64,000 nucleotides of DNA from Planctomycetales bacterium (GCA_028285345.1 JANQPT010000031.1:52091-116090), one strand, 5' to 3'; positions 18,024-28,062 are shown, numbered from the stretch's first letter. Numbers and translations: made by a program. Notes: a model not told the origin generated them from the letters alone.

Positions 18024-19181
18024 TTACCGTTGGTAAATCGGCAACAGCTGATAGGGCGGAGTCAGCGCCAGGATCGCGAACGACGTCGAGTAGCAGAACC
18101 CGAGCGGGCCGTCCTGATTGGCTTCGCGGTCCCACGATCCGTTGCCGCGCTGGTTCGACGCGAATGTGTCGAGCAGGCCGGGGTAGAACTCTTGCCAGTG
18201 CTTGCCGCCCAATTGAAACATGGCCTGGCTGCAGTAGTAGGCTCCATAGTAGTACCGGTCTTCGGTCGTCAACCCTCCCCGATTGAATCGGTTGAACGGA
18301 TGTCTGAGGATGAACCGGGCGGTGTTCTGCGCCATCTCCGAATTGTGTTCGCCCGCCAGTGACAACGAGAGAATGCCCGCCCCCGCCATCGAGCGGCTGA
18401 ACAGAGATCGGCGGTGGCCGCTCAGCCCGTACGAGAAGCTTCCCCGACGAGGACTGTAGCAGCGTTTGACGTACGACACAGCATCTTCAATGTGATCGGC
18501 GGGGATATCAAACTCCGCATTTTTTGCGGAGCGGAGAAACATCAACTGCCAGGCGGTAACCGATAGATCGGCGTTGCAGCCGCTGGAACGGAGATATCGC
18601 CAGCCTCCCCGTTCCTTCGCCGGGCGGCTGTAGGCAAGCTGACGTTGGCGCGTGTAAACCAACGCGCGTTGAATCGCCGTGCGGATTCGGTCGTCTTGCG
18701 GCGTCTCGGTCATGCCGTACACTTCGCCCAGCATGAGACCAGCGATGGGGTGATGGTAGGCCCCATAGATCATCCACTCTCGATTCTGCGGCAGATCACA
18801 AAACAAGCCGTTGGGTTGCTGCGTCGAGACGACGTAATCGATGGCCCGGCTCAACTGGCGCCCGTAGGGGCCTTGATCGGGAGTGTGTCCCCGAGAGAGA
18901 AAGGCCATCACGCAAAAACTCGTGACCGCCGGTTGCCCCAAAGGGGGCGCTTCAAACGATCCGTCGGGACGTTGATGATCGGCAAGATACTCCAGTCCGC
19001 TGTCGACGCATTCGTCCAACTGCTGCCATTGCGCGGGTGTGAGCACGATCCCGCGAGACTCGGTTCCGGCTGAGCCGATTTTCTCGGCCGCTTGTGAGGT
19101 CCCTTTCACACCGCCTAGGGGGAGCACGAGGGCGAAGACAATGGAAAGCGCGACGATTCTCGACCGGTCTTGGATGCGCAC
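18024..19181 (-). CDS. Secreted terpene-cyclase/prenyltransferase-fold repeat protein
   Basis: A 385-residue protein with a signal peptide (about 1-32) and an alpha-barrel repeat pattern of the squalene-cyclase/prenyltransferase type. QW-like repeats are visible (LEYLADHQRPDGSFEAP, IDYVVSTQQPNGLFCDLP, LDTFASNQRGNGSWDRE). The DxDD catalytic motif of hopene cyclases is absent, so an enzymatic cyclase role is not supported; such exported proteins are frequent in planctomycetes and mostly unassigned. The start is GTG at 19181 with AAGGA about 10 bases upstream. Confidence 0.75.
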   Translation of the reverse strand: MRIQDRSRIVALSIVFALVLPLGGVKGTSQAAEKIGSAGTESRGIVLTPAQWQQLDECVDSGLEYLADHQRPDGSFEAPPLGQPAVTSFCVMAFLSRGHTPDQGPYGRQLSRAIDYVVSTQQPNGLFCDLPQNREWMIYGAYHHPIAGLMLGEVYGMTETPQDDRIRTAIQRALVYTRQRQLAYSRPAKERGGWRYLRSSGCNADLSVTAWQLMFLRSAKNAEFDIPADHIEDAVSYVKRCYSPRRGSFSYGLSGHRRSLFSRSMAGAGILSLSLAGEHNSEMAQNTARFILRHPFNRFNRGGLTTEDRYYYGAYYCSQAMFQLGGKHWQEFYPGLLDTFASNQRGNGSWDREANQDGPLGFCYSTSFAILALTPPYQLLPIYQR

Positions 19182-20233
19182 AAGACTGTTCCTTTACAAG
19201 AGGGCTCAGCGTTACGGCGCTACGGTCTCAGATTATCACCTGCTGGGAGCAGATTCAATCTGTTGAACAAACAGGCACTCGGTGGAGTGACGTGCACGTC
19301 AGATGTGATCGTTTTGGGTTGCCTAGTGTGGTAATGAGCTGGGTTGTGGGCGCTCCAGTCCTCTTGAGCGGCTGAGTTGATGCGGGCGGTGTGAGAACGG
19401 AGAGGTGCGGATGCTATTGCGGCGAGGAAAAAGTGAACTTTTTCGCAGATTCGCCGTTCAAATAAGATAGGTACCTTCCATTGTTGCCAATTCAGTCAAC
19501 CCGCCAAATCGGCAGACGATTGGGGCCTCACGTCCGCATCTCCGTTCAATATATCGATTCCGTAACTTATGAGATAGAAGTGACTTAAGGAGATTGAATA
19601 AAGATGCTCGTGATTTGTGGAGCAACAATCGCACTTTTTGCGTCTGGCAACGAGCGGAATTACCGAATTCTAAGATAAATCTCCACGGATCGAAGATCCC
19701 TACATTGCGTGCGGTATCGCAGCGCGTAATCACGAACTGTTCGGCTCAAAAAAGCGTTTTGGAGGCTGTTTGTTCTCGATGATTGTCCGGCAAAACCGGC
19801 GTGAAATCCACTTAACAGTATACTGAGTATAAAGTTATGGGAATTGACACGAGTTTTTGTTGAAATTAGTTCGTATGCGAACTTTTTTTCCGCAATTGAC
19901 GTCTAAAAAGTCGTAAACAGTAGTAGTCAGTCGCAGTACGCCCCTGATAGTGTTGATTGGGGATACATCGGGCAGCGATGGAGGTGACGCGGTCTAGTGA
20001 TGTTCACCGGGAGGAACTGTGCGAGTAGCTGAAGCGTCTCGGCATACTAATTGCACTTACCATCTGTAGAGGCAGTTTTTCTTTTGGTTCCAATTGAGGA
20101 GAGGTCACCATTGAGCAGGGAAATCGGATATTCGACATTGAGTTACGAACGATATCTCTGACCAAAACAAAGAGTACGAGAGACCATTTGACACCTGCGC
20201 TTATACTCCATCGAGAAACGGAGGACGTTGGAA
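19182..20233. other. Gene-poor 1 kb region upstream of the sigma gene
   Basis: 1052 bp, noticeably AT-richer between about 19430 and 20220. TTGACA occurs at 19844-19849 and TATACT at 19819-19824, but neither has a well-spaced partner. A 91-residue minus-strand frame at 19458-19733 has no recognisable domain. The region may hold a long leader, regulatory sites or a small RNA, but I can support none of these. Confidence 0.45.
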
Positions 20234-21898
20234 ATGTCCCGCTATAAAAACCCGGCCATTCGACAACTCGCAGACCAGCAAGTGCGGTACGCGCCGCGCG
20301 ACGTGCGACTGCAGCAGATTGAGCGGGCTGAGAAGTTGCTCGAAGAGATCGACCTGGATCGAGAGTATCAATACAACGACCTCTGCCAGTCGATCACAAC
20401 ATACAAGTCGGAGATGTACCCGCAATTGATGATCTCCGGGGTGGACGCTGCGCATGACGTGCGCCTGTTTGTCGAGGACCTTTCCGACAGCGCCGACATT
20501 TCGGTCGAAAGTCTGGAAGAGCCTGTGTTGACCGTCGGCGACGTCAGCAAGCAGTACAACGTCTCAACCAAGACTGTGGACCGCTGGCGGAGCAAAGGCT
20601 TGGTGAGCCGCCGCTTCAAGTTCGGCAACCGCAAGCGAATCGGCTTCCTCAAGTCGAGCGTCGACCGGTTTGTTCACCGGCATTCCGACGACGTGCACCG
20701 CAGCACACGATTTAGCCAGCTGACGCTGGAGGAGCGTGAAGAGATCGTTTCGCGGGCGCGGCGTTATGCCCGCGCGGGCGGGTGCCCCGCTGAAATCAGC
20801 CGCCGGATTGCGAAGAAACTGGGCCGTTCGCCCGAAACGATTCGCTACACGCTCAAACACTATGACGCCGAGCATCCGGAGTCGGCGGTCTTTCCGCACG
20901 CGAGCGGACCGCTGACGGAAGAGGGCAAAAAGCAGATCTTTCGTGGATTCCGTCGAGGGATCCCCGTTGAGCGTTTGGCGAAGCAGTTTTGCCGGACCAA
21001 AGCGAGCATCTACCGCATTGTGTCGGAGATGCGGGCGCAGCGGTTGATCGATCAGCCGATCGACTACATCGACAGCGACGATTTTCGCCGCGAGGATGCT
21101 GACGATCTGATTCTCGGTCCGGAACCGGAAGTCGAAGCCAAGGCGAGTTCCTTCAAGCCGCCGCCGGGGCTGCCGCCCTACTTGGCCAGTCTGTATCGCG
21201 TGCCGCTGCTCACCAAAGAGCAGGAGGTGTACTATTTCCGCAAGATGAATTACCTGAAGCACAAGGCCGCTCAGTTGCGGGACGGTCTCGATGTGCGGAA
21301 GGCGAAGTCGAAGGAGATGGACACGATCGAAAAACTGCTCAATGAGAGCGTGGTGGTGAAGAATCTGCTGATTCGCAGCAATCTGCGGTTGGTCGTGTCG
21401 ATCGCGAAACGCCACTTCCGGCCAAACACCAACTTTTTTGAGATGGTCAGCGATGGGAACATGTCCTTGATGCGAGCCATTGAGAAGTTCGACTACAGCA
21501 AGGGGAACAAGTTCTCCACGTATGCCACGTGGGCGATCATGAAGAACTTTGCGCGGTCGATTCCGGCAGAGCATACGCGGCTCGACCGGTTCCGTACCGG
21601 TAACGAAGAGGTGTTCCAAGCCAAGCCGGATGTCCGCAGCGTGCCGTTTGAACAGGAGTTGAACAACAAACGTCAGCACGAAGCAATCATGAGCATCTTG
21701 GAGCAACTGGATGACCGTGAGAAAGACATCATTTTGTTCCGCTACGGCCTGAATCAGGGGACGGAACCGCAAACGCTCGAACAGGTGGGATTCCATTTCG
21801 GCGTCACCAAGGAGCGGATCAGGCAATTGGAAGCGCGGGCACTGAATAAACTCCGAAAGATTGCTCAGGAGGCGCGACTGGACATTCCAGGCGTGTAA
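20234..21898 (+). CDS. Sigma-70 family factor with three N-terminal helix-turn-helix segments
   Basis: A 554-residue RNA polymerase sigma factor. Sigma regions occupy the C-terminal half: a region 1.2-like part at about 313-345, region 2 at about 369-440 ([35 protein letters not shown]) and region 4 at about 480-545 ([21 protein letters not shown]). Region 3 is reduced or missing. The N-terminal half has a MerR/excisionase-like HTH (about 97-147, [20 protein letters not shown]) and two further HTH-like segments (about 164-210 and 226-270). This arrangement differs from RpoD. The start is ATG 20234 with GGAGG 9 bases upstream; a TTG two codons earlier is less likely. A strong terminator follows. 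It probably recognises promoters like a group 1/2 sigma with extra DNA or protein contacts. Confidence 0.88.
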   Translation: MSRYKNPAIRQLADQQVRYAPRDVRLQQIERAEKLLEEIDLDREYQYNDLCQSITTYKSEMYPQLMISGVDAAHDVRLFVEDLSDSADISVESLEEPVLTVGDVSKQYNVSTKTVDRWRSKGLVSRRFKFGNRKRIGFLKSSVDRFVHRHSDDVHRSTRFSQLTLEEREEIVSRARRYARAGGCPAEISRRIAKKLGRSPETIRYTLKHYDAEHPESAVFPHASGPLTEEGKKQIFRGFRRGIPVERLAKQFCRTKASIYRIVSEMRAQRLIDQPIDYIDSDDFRREDADDLILGPEPEVEAKASSFKPPPGLPPYLASLYRVPLLTKEQEVYYFRKMNYLKHKAAQLRDGLDVRKAKSKEMDTIEKLLNESVVVKNLLIRSNLRLVVSIAKRHFRPNTNFFEMVSDGNMSLMRAIEKFDYSKGNKFSTYATWAIMKNFARSIPAEHTRLDRFRTGNEEVFQAKPDVRSVPFEQELNNKRQHEAIMSILEQLDDREKDIILFRYGLNQGTEPQTLEQVGFHFGVTKERIRQLEARALNKLRKIAQEARLDIPGV

Positions 21899-21920
21899 CG
21901 CGGCGCGAACTGAGAGTCTG

Positions 21921-21970
21921 CACCGTGAACCGATCCACGTACCGCGTGTCTCGGTTTGCGGTGTTTTTTT
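21921..21970 (+). terminator. Rho-independent terminator after the sigma gene
   Basis: CACCGTGAACCGA (21921-21933) pairs with TCGGTTTGCGGTG (21951-21963), with a small internal loop. An inner CACG/CGTG pairing follows, then seven T residues (21964-21970). Confidence 0.75.
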
Positions 21971-22219
21971 GTAAGGAGCCGGTGGGGAGCGTCGCGTGGA
22001 TCGGAGGGCCAAACACGATTCCGACGCTGCGAGTGTGAGCAAAAATCGCCAATTTCGGGCCGCCAGCGTTGAAATCGGAAGTTTTCGTGTGTTAAATACG
22101 CCGTTGACGGCTGCCGCATTGTGCTATGAAGGTTCGCGGCGGTCGTTTCGCATTAGTGAGACGGGAAGTGGCGTTGAGGTTGCTCGAGGCGGTTTTCCTC
22201 GATCCCGGTTCGTTTCGGC

Positions 22220-22247
22220 TTGCACGAACAGGCGGGGATGCTATATT
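22220..22247 (+). promoter_or_regulatory. Promoter of the tRNA-tuf operon
   Basis: TTGCAC (22220-22225) and TATATT (22242-22247) have a 16 bp spacer. Transcription would begin near 22254, about 38 bases before tRNA-Thr. Position and consensus agree with a strong stable-RNA promoter. Confidence 0.6.
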
Positions 22248-22291
22248 GAGCAACTTGTTTGCGGGAAAGTTTTAACGTCGAGTGAGAAACC

Positions 22292-22366
22292 GCTAGCGTA
22301 GCTCAATGGCAGAGCCCCGGTTTTGTAAACCGGAGGTTGTGGGTTCGAGTCCCACCGCTAGCTCCA
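22292..22366 (+). tRNA. tRNA-Thr (TGT)
   Basis: The acceptor stem GCTAGCG pairs with CGCTAGC. The anticodon arm is CCGGT-TTTGTAA-ACCGG (anticodon TGT), and the T-arm is GTGGG-TTCGAGT-CCCAC. CCA is encoded at 22364-22366. It is first of four tRNAs ahead of tuf, the same identity and order as E. coli thrU-tyrU-glyT-thrT-tufB. Confidence 0.95.
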
Positions 22367-22450
22367 GCGTACAAGTGTTTGCGAGTTTGCCGGTTGAGTG
22401 CGCATCGCCGCTGGATCGGTCGGCCGTTGCTCGCCATTCGATCAATATCG

Positions 22451-22532
<82 letters not shown>

Positions 22533-22589
22533 ATCCAGGGTGGCGGGTGTGTGGTGAGGGCCACAACCGGCGGGCGGCCCCGGAAGTTT

Positions 22590-22660
22590 GCGGGCGTCGT
22601 ATAATGGTATTACCCCAGCCTTCCAAGCTGGTGACGTGGGTTCGATTCCCATCGCCCGCT
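22590..22660 (+). tRNA. tRNA-Gly (TCC)
   Basis: The acceptor stem GCGGGCG pairs with CGCCCGC. The anticodon arm is CCAGC-CTTCCAA-GCTGG (TCC), and the T-loop is TTCGATT. CCA is not encoded. Third of the tRNA-tuf cluster. Confidence 0.95.
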
Positions 22661-22765
22661 TTTTCAGCAGCGCATCGTGCGGCGAGTGCCGCCGGTCGCG
22701 GGAGCAATCAGGTGTCGAGTCCGGTTTGGGCGGATTGGGGAACAACGAGACAGGCGGCGGTATTT

Positions 22766-22838
<73 letters not shown>

Positions 22839-22958
22839 CTTTGTCGGGACCGACAAAATGAAGCTTTTTAAGGGGCGGCCTCGATTTGCCGGTCCTTTCG
22901 GATACCGAGTTGTGACTTAACAATTGTCCCGGGAGTATTGAACAAGTAGGGAGAAGAA

Positions 22959-24155
22959 ATGGCCAAAGAGGTCTTTGAGCGTACAAAGCCGCACGTGAAT
23001 GTCGGGACCATCGGACACATCGACCACGGTAAGACAACGCTGACCGCCGCACTGCTGATCGTTCAGGGCGAAAAGGGGTTGGCGACGGTGAAGAGCTACG
23101 CCGACATTGCCAAGGGCGGCACGGTCCGCGACGAAACCAAGACCGTTACGATTGCCGTGAGCCACGTGGAGTACGAGTCGGCAACGCGGCACTATGCCCA
23201 TATCGACTGTCCGGGGCACGCGGACTATATCAAGAACATGATCACCGGCGCCGCTCAAATGGACGGTGCGATCTTGGTGGTTTCGGCCGCGGACGGCCCG
23301 ATGCCGCAAACGCGGGAGCACATCCTGTTGGCCCGTCAGGTGGACGTGCCGGCGTTGGTGGTGTTCCTCAACAAGTGCGACCTCGTCGACGACGAAGAGT
23401 TGCTGGAACTGGTTGAAATGGAAGTCCGCGAGCTGTTGAGCAAGTACGATTTTCCGGGTGACGACATTCCGGTCATTCGTGGAAACGCCAAAGGCGCGCT
23501 CGATCACCCGGCCGATCCTGAGTACAACGGCTGTATCGGCAACTTGATGGATGCACTGGATGAGTACATTCCAGAGCCCGCACGCGAGTCAGACAAGCCG
23601 TTCTTGATGGCCGTCGAAGACGTGTTCTCGATTGAAGGCCGTGGAACGGTGGCCACCGGGCGGATCGAGCAGGGCGTGGTCAACGTCGGCGAAAAGGTTG
23701 AAATTGTCGGTCTGAAAGAGACGCAAGAAACGACCTGTACCGGCGTAGAGATGTTCAACAAGACGCTGGAAACCGGCATGGCGGGCGACAACGTCGGCTT
23801 GCTGTTGCGGGGCGTCAAGCGGGAGGAAATCGAGCGGGGTCAGGTCTTGGCCAAGCCGGGTTCGATCACCCCGCACACGAAGTTCGAGGCGGAAGTCTAT
23901 GTGTTGAGCAAGGAGGAAGGCGGGCGGCACACGCCGTTCTTCAGCGGCTATCGGCCGCAGTTTTACTTCCGGACCACGGACGTGACCGGCGCTGCGAAGC
24001 TGCTGGGCGACGCGGAAATGTGCATGCCGGGTGACAACGTGAAGCTGGAGGTCGAAATGGGCCAGCCGATCGCGTTGACCGACGGCAGCCGTTTCGCCAT
24101 TCGCGAAGGCGGCAAGACCGTTGGTTCGGGCGTCGTCACCAAGATTCTCGAATAA
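22959..24155 (+). CDS. tuf: Elongation factor Tu
   Basis: A 398-residue GTPase that delivers aminoacyl-tRNA to the ribosome. G1 is GHIDHGKT at about residues 19-26, G3 is DCPGHADY, and G4 is NKCD; domains 2 and 3 are complete ([37 protein letters not shown]). The switch I segment is unusual: residues 51-65 read [15 protein letters not shown], where E. coli-type EF-Tu has NAPEEKARGITI. The Mg-coordinating Thr is kept (Thr64), but the Arg-Gly before it is lost. It is the only tuf in the window and lies after the tRNA cluster rather than after fusA. A strong terminator or attenuator follows. Confidence 0.97.
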   Translation: MAKEVFERTKPHVNVGTIGHIDHGKTTLTAALLIVQGEKGLATVKSYADIAKGGTVRDETKTVTIAVSHVEYESATRHYAHIDCPGHADYIKNMITGAAQMDGAILVVSAADGPMPQTREHILLARQVDVPALVVFLNKCDLVDDEELLELVEMEVRELLSKYDFPGDDIPVIRGNAKGALDHPADPEYNGCIGNLMDALDEYIPEPARESDKPFLMAVEDVFSIEGRGTVATGRIEQGVVNVGEKVEIVGLKETQETTCTGVEMFNKTLETGMAGDNVGLLLRGVKREEIERGQVLAKPGSITPHTKFEAEVYVLSKEEGGRHTPFFSGYRPQFYFRTTDVTGAAKLLGDAEMCMPGDNVKLEVEMGQPIALTDGSRFAIREGGKTVGSGVVTKILE

Positions 24156-24169
24156 CGGCAGGGATTATG

Positions 24170-24204
24170 GCGCCCGCCGGTGGTAATCCGGCGGGTGCTT
24201 TTTT
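24170..24204 (+). terminator. Rho-independent terminator or attenuator after tuf
   Basis: GCGCCCGCCGG (24170-24180) pairs with CCGGCGGGTGC (24188-24198): 11 bp with one G-T pair and a 7-base loop, then TTTTTT (24199-24204). It separates tuf from rpmG and probably limits read-through. Confidence 0.8.
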
Positions 24205-24263
24205 CATTCGTTCAGGGCGGCTGTCTTTGGCGCGCCGCTGGGCAGAGAGTTGGAGTCACGGTC

Positions 24264-24419
24264 ATGGCACGGGAATACGTTTGGCTGGAATGCACCGAGA
24301 CCGGAGATCGCAATTACCGTGTCCAGAAGGAGACGCGGGGGGCGGAGCGATTGGAGCTGCGTAAGTACTGTCCCCGGCTGCGGCGTCACACGGTGCACAA
24401 AGAGTCTCGCAAGAAGTAG
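24264..24419 (+). CDS. rpmG: Ribosomal protein bL33
   Basis: A 51-residue large-subunit protein: MAREYVWLECTETGDRNYRV with RLELRKYCPRLRRHTVHKES. The zinc-ribbon form of L33 has two CxxC pairs; here each pair keeps only its first Cys (CTET and CPRL), so zinc binding is probably lost. The place between tuf and tRNA-Trp/secE is classical. A longer upstream frame from 24180 runs through the terminator and was rejected. Confidence 0.92.
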   Translation: MAREYVWLECTETGDRNYRVQKETRGAERLELRKYCPRLRRHTVHKESRKK

Positions 24420-24477
24420 TCCGCTGGCGGGCGCATCGACTGGGATTTGGGAAAATCCGGCGAATCACCATGGTTTT

Positions 24478-24550
24478 AGGGGTGTAGCTCAATTGGCAGA
24501 GCACTGGATTCCAAATCCAGCGGTTGGGGGTTCAAGTCCCTCCGCCCCTG
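24478..24550 (+). tRNA. tRNA-Trp (CCA)
   Basis: The acceptor stem AGGGGTG pairs with CGCCCCT. The anticodon arm is CTGGA-TTCCAAA-TCCAG (CCA), and the T-loop is TTCAAGT. The 3' CCA is not encoded. The conserved neighbourhood is rpmG-trnW-secE-nusG. Confidence 0.95.
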
Positions 24551-24823
24551 TATTGAAGTTTTCCGGTTCGGCCGTCGACGATCGGGACGGTTGATCGATA
24601 CAATGGCTCGCTGGGCCGTCGCGGGACGGGAATCGTGAGTCCATTTACATCATAACTGCGGCCCGTCCGGCAACACGCGTCGTTCAAGGTTGTCCCCGAT
24701 TGTGTGGGATCCGTGCCGCTGAGTTCAGTTACTTTTCGAGCAGGTTTTTCCTTCCCTGGCGGCGAAGTCCACCTTGGGGGGAATCTTGATGATTCAATCT
24801 CCGTTCGCCACGAGGCGTGGTGT

Positions 24824-25255
24824 ATGTCCAACGCGAAAAAGAGCAAGACATTCTGGGCTGACCTCCTGAGTTTTCAGCCCTACAAACGCAGTCAGGGACG
24901 GTTGGTCCGGCAAGCGACAACGGCCGGCATTGCCTTGGTGTCGCTGCTGGGGTGTTATTCGCTCTCGCAGGGGCCGTTGATTGATACCGGCAAGATTATT
25001 CAGACGGGTGTTCCGACAGTCTTGTTTTTGGTCGGCCTGGTGTTGGCGTTTCGCGTGGTGCATACGACGACGTTTGCCGATTTCTTGATTTCGGTGCAAG
25101 GCGAGTTGGGCAAGGTCTCTTGGCCGAGCAAGCAGGAACTGCACACCTCGACCATCGTGGTTGTGGTGACCATGTTTTTTCTGGGAGGGTTGTTGCTGCT
25201 GTTTGATATGGGATGGTGGTACATCATGACCCAAACGGGAGTGTTGAAGTCGTAG
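24824..25255 (+). CDS. secE: Preprotein translocase subunit SecE
   Basis: A 143-residue membrane subunit of the SecYEG channel. It has three hydrophobic segments (about residues 33-50, 62-80 and 110-135), like the longer E. coli-type SecE. The conserved amphipathic piece ELGKVSWPSKQELHTSTIVV lies before the last span. I chose ATG 24824; the open frame extends 40 codons upstream, but those lack SecE similarity. nusG lies 145 bp downstream. Confidence 0.9.
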   Translation: MSNAKKSKTFWADLLSFQPYKRSQGRLVRQATTAGIALVSLLGCYSLSQGPLIDTGKIIQTGVPTVLFLVGLVLAFRVVHTTTFADFLISVQGELGKVSWPSKQELHTSTIVVVVTMFFLGGLLLLFDMGWWYIMTQTGVLKS

Positions 25256-25400
25256 CACGCCCAGTTGACCTCCGCCGCGCTCGCTGAATCGGAAGCAGAT
25301 CATCGGCAATAGCGCGGCTGAGTGTGAAACGTTTCAGCCGGAGACCGCCCGGCCAAGACCGAGAAGATAGCGAAGTGCGGCCGCTTGAGGGGGAGCCGTC

Positions 25401-25985
25401 ATGACAGATGAAACGACGAGCGGCGATGTGTCCGCTGAGCCGAGCGAAGGCGAAATGTTCTGGTACGTGCTCAAGATCCAGAGCAATCGCGAGAACTCCA
25501 TTAAAAAGTCCCTGGAGCGCCGTATTAAGCGCGAAGGGCTGGAGCGATTCTTCGGCGAGATCATCATCCCCACCGAGAAGGTTTCGGAAGTCAAGAACGG
25601 CAAGAAGAAGGTGATCGAGCACAAGCTCTTTCCCGGATACTTAATGGTGCACATGATTCTCAACGACGAGACATGGTTCTTGGTGCGGGAGACGAGTGGC
25701 GTGGGCGATTTTACCGGCGCTGCCGGGAAGCCGATTCCCATGCAGGAGCATGAAATCTCTCGGATGCTGGGCCGCGAGGAGCAGAAAGAGGAAGAACAAC
25801 CCCGTGTCGCGCTGACATTTGCAGTGAACGATACGGTCAAGATCAAAGAAGGGCCGTTCGAGGGATTCGAGGGAACCATCGACAGCGTCGACGAGACCAG
25901 TGGCCGGTTGACCGTGTTGGTCGAAATCTTCGGCCGCACAACGCCGGTTGAAGATTTGGAACACTGGCAGGTGGAAGCGGTCTGA
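25401..25985 (+). CDS. nusG: Transcription termination/antitermination factor NusG
   Basis: A 194-residue protein with the NGN domain ([24 protein letters not shown]) at about 15-115 and a C-terminal KOW domain ([21 protein letters not shown]) at about 140-190. It couples RNA polymerase with Rho or the ribosome. The secE-nusG-rplK order is canonical. Confidence 0.95.
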   Translation: MTDETTSGDVSAEPSEGEMFWYVLKIQSNRENSIKKSLERRIKREGLERFFGEIIIPTEKVSEVKNGKKKVIEHKLFPGYLMVHMILNDETWFLVRETSGVGDFTGAAGKPIPMQEHEISRMLGREEQKEEEQPRVALTFAVNDTVKIKEGPFEGFEGTIDSVDETSGRLTVLVEIFGRTTPVEDLEHWQVEAV

Positions 25986-26131
25986 ACGTCGCGTCGCGGA
26001 GGGCGTGCGATTCGCAGTCGACGGATCTCAAAGACGGCGGATGAAATCACTGACAATGTCCGACTTCCCGACGGGGCGTGCACCTGTTTGCACACCGGCC
26101 GCGGGATGGCAAGAACAAGAGCAGACGAACA

Positions 26132-26557
26132 ATGGCGAAGGAAGAGGTCGCGAAGATCAAAGTTCAGGTGGTGGGCGGCCAGGCGACGCCCGCGCCGCCG
26201 GTCGGTACCGCGCTGGGTCCGCACGGTGTGAACATCGGCCAGTTTGTAATGCAGTTTAATGATAAGACCAAGGACCTGAACGGCACGACCGTGCCGGTGA
26301 TCATTACGGTCTATAACGACCGGTCCTTCGACTTCGTCCTTAAGAGCCCGCCGGCAGCGGTGCTGTTGAAGCAGGCGGCGCAAATCGCAAAAGGGTCCGG
26401 CAGCCCGAAAGCAGAAAAGGTCGGGAAGGTCACTCAGGCGCAATTGGAAGAAATCGCCAAAACCAAGTTCGAGGATTTGAACGCTCCGAACATTGAGCAT
26501 GCGGCACGGATCATTGCCGGGACCGCGCGCAGCATGGGTTTGGAAGTCGAAGGCTAA
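26132..26557 (+). CDS. rplK: Ribosomal protein uL11
   Basis: A 141-residue protein of exactly the usual length, starting [20 protein letters not shown] and carrying the [14 protein letters not shown] signature. It forms part of the GTPase-associated centre with L10 and L7/L12. The ATG at 26132 was preferred over an in-frame upstream ATG at 26078 because it gives the family N-terminus. Confidence 0.95.
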   Translation: MAKEEVAKIKVQVVGGQATPAPPVGTALGPHGVNIGQFVMQFNDKTKDLNGTTVPVIITVYNDRSFDFVLKSPPAAVLLKQAAQIAKGSGSPKAEKVGKVTQAQLEEIAKTKFEDLNAPNIEHAARIIAGTARSMGLEVEG

Positions 26558-26705
26558 TGGATTGGATGAGCGTGAACCGGTCGCTAGCGCGACGCGGCTG
26601 ATCGAGTTGGCGTCCGATCACTGTGTTGCTGCAAGGCACTCAAGTCAGCGGCGAAATATCAGCAAATCAAATCGCAACATTGAACAGCGGGATTGAGGCA
26701 GACGA

Positions 26706-27410
26706 ATGGCGAAGCATTCGAAGCGGATTAACTTTCAGTTGAAGAAGGTGGAGAACTTGGGCGAGGTCCAACTGGCCGAGGCCGTCTCTGAGTTGAAGGG
26801 CATGCAAGAGGATCTCCCAAAGGATGTCAAACCTTGCCGCTTTGACCAGACGGTCGAAGTCGTGATGCGGTTGGGTATCGATGTTCGTCAAGCGGATCAA
26901 ATGGTGCGCGGCTCGATCGTGCTTCCTCATGGAATCGGAAAGTCAAAGACCGTTTTGGTGTTCGCGCAGGGAGAGCATGCGGCCACCGCAGAGGAAGCCG
27001 GAGCGGATTTTGTGGGCGGCAAAGAATTGGCGGACAAGATCAAGGATGGGTGGCTTGAGTTCGATGCCGCCATCGCAACACCCGACATGATGGGCGTCGT
27101 CGGGCCGCTGGGACGTGTTCTCGGACCGCGGGGTTTGATGCCCTCGCCGCGAGCGGGGACGGTCACTCAGGATGTCGCCGGCACCGTTAAGGAATACAAG
27201 GCGGGCAAGGTGGAGTTTCGGGCGGATGCAGGCGGAAACGTGCATTGTGTTGTCGGAAAGCTCTCGTTTTCCGCCGAGCAGTTAACTGAGAATGCGGAAG
27301 CGTTTATCAAGCAGATTCGCGCAATGAAACCTGCCGCTGCAAAAGGAGTTTACGTCAGGAACATCAGCATTTCGGCCACGATGAGTCCGGGGATCCGGAT
27401 CGCCGTCTGA
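26706..27410 (+). CDS. rplA: Ribosomal protein uL1
   Basis: A 234-residue L1-stalk protein with [13 protein letters not shown], the [18 protein letters not shown] signature and [15 protein letters not shown]. In many bacteria L1 represses the L11-L1 operon by binding its leader; a matching leader structure was not identified here. It lies 148 bp after rplK. Confidence 0.95.
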   Translation: MAKHSKRINFQLKKVENLGEVQLAEAVSELKGMQEDLPKDVKPCRFDQTVEVVMRLGIDVRQADQMVRGSIVLPHGIGKSKTVLVFAQGEHAATAEEAGADFVGGKELADKIKDGWLEFDAAIATPDMMGVVGPLGRVLGPRGLMPSPRAGTVTQDVAGTVKEYKAGKVEFRADAGGNVHCVVGKLSFSAEQLTENAEAFIKQIRAMKPAAAKGVYVRNISISATMSPGIRIAV

Positions 27411-27546
27411 TCGCAATCCGCTGCCGCTGCTCGAGGATTGGTGGTCGTTTTTCTCGGGGAATCCTGCAATTTTCAGCCAATCGGCATAAGAATCGCTCCG
27501 GTCGCGTGACATTTGTCGCGGATTGGATTACTGTACACGGGATATC

Positions 27547-28062
27547 ATGAGCAAGTATATCAAAGAAATGATCGCGAGCGATGTGCGGAGTCGGCTGGGG
27601 GAGACGCAAGAGCTCTTGGTCGTCGATTCGTCGCGAATTGACGCGATCACGACGAACCGCCTGCGTCTGGATCTTCGCGAAAAAGAGATCACGCTGCTGG
27701 CGGTGAAGAATTCGCTGGCGCGGATGGCGCTCAACGAGGCCGGGATTTCGGCGTTGGATCCAATTCTGGCCGGCCCCTCAGCGTTAGTGTGGGGCGGCGA
27801 AGATATTGTGGCCCTCTCCAAAGAGATGGCGAAGTGGGCCAAGGAAATTGATGGACTGGAGATCAAAGGGGGGACAGTCGACGGTACGACTCTCTCGGCG
27901 AGCGACGTCGACGCCCTCAGCAAGAGTCCGGGACGCTTAGAATTGATCGGCCAAATCGCGGGTCTGGCACTCAGTCCCGGCGGCAGGCTGGCCGGCGCCT
28001 TGTTGGGGCCTGGCGGAAAGGTTTCCGGTCAGGTCAAGAAGCATTCAGAGAGAGACGAGTAA
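27547..28062 (+). CDS. rplJ: Ribosomal protein uL10
   Basis: A 171-residue stalk base protein that binds L7/L12 dimers (MSKYIKEMIASDVRSRL, LLAVKNSLARMAL, LLGPGGKVSGQV). ATG 27547 was chosen; a GTG/TTG-type extension of 8 codons is possible. The 136 bp leader could hold the usual L10 autoregulatory site, but I could not fold it convincingly by eye. Confidence 0.93.
   Translation: MSKYIKEMIASDVRSRLGETQELLVVDSSRIDAITTNRLRLDLREKEITLLAVKNSLARMALNEAGISALDPILAGPSALVWGGEDIVALSKEMAKWAKEIDGLEIKGGTVDGTTLSASDVDALSKSPGRLELIGQIAGLALSPGGRLAGALLGPGGKVSGQVKKHSERDE

Larger units (their letters stand above)
21899..22291. other. Spacer between the sigma gene and the tRNA-tuf unit
   Basis: 393 bp holding the sigma terminator (21921-21970) and the tRNA-tuf promoter (22220-22247), both listed separately. 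A weaker promoter-like pair TTGACG (22104-22109) and TATGAA (22125-22130) has only a 15 bp spacer. No gene was seen. Confidence 0.5.

Noticed and set aside
19458..19733. 91-codon minus-strand frame in the 1 kb gap
   Set aside because: No ribosome-binding site, no domain and AT-rich composition; not supportable as a gene.
20564..22042. 492-codon open frame antisense to the sigma gene
   Set aside because: It covers the sigma gene and its terminator on the other strand; composition is shadow-like, with no recognisable domain.
24180..24263. Upstream in-frame extension of rpmG
   Set aside because: It would start within the terminator hairpin after tuf and has no L33 similarity.
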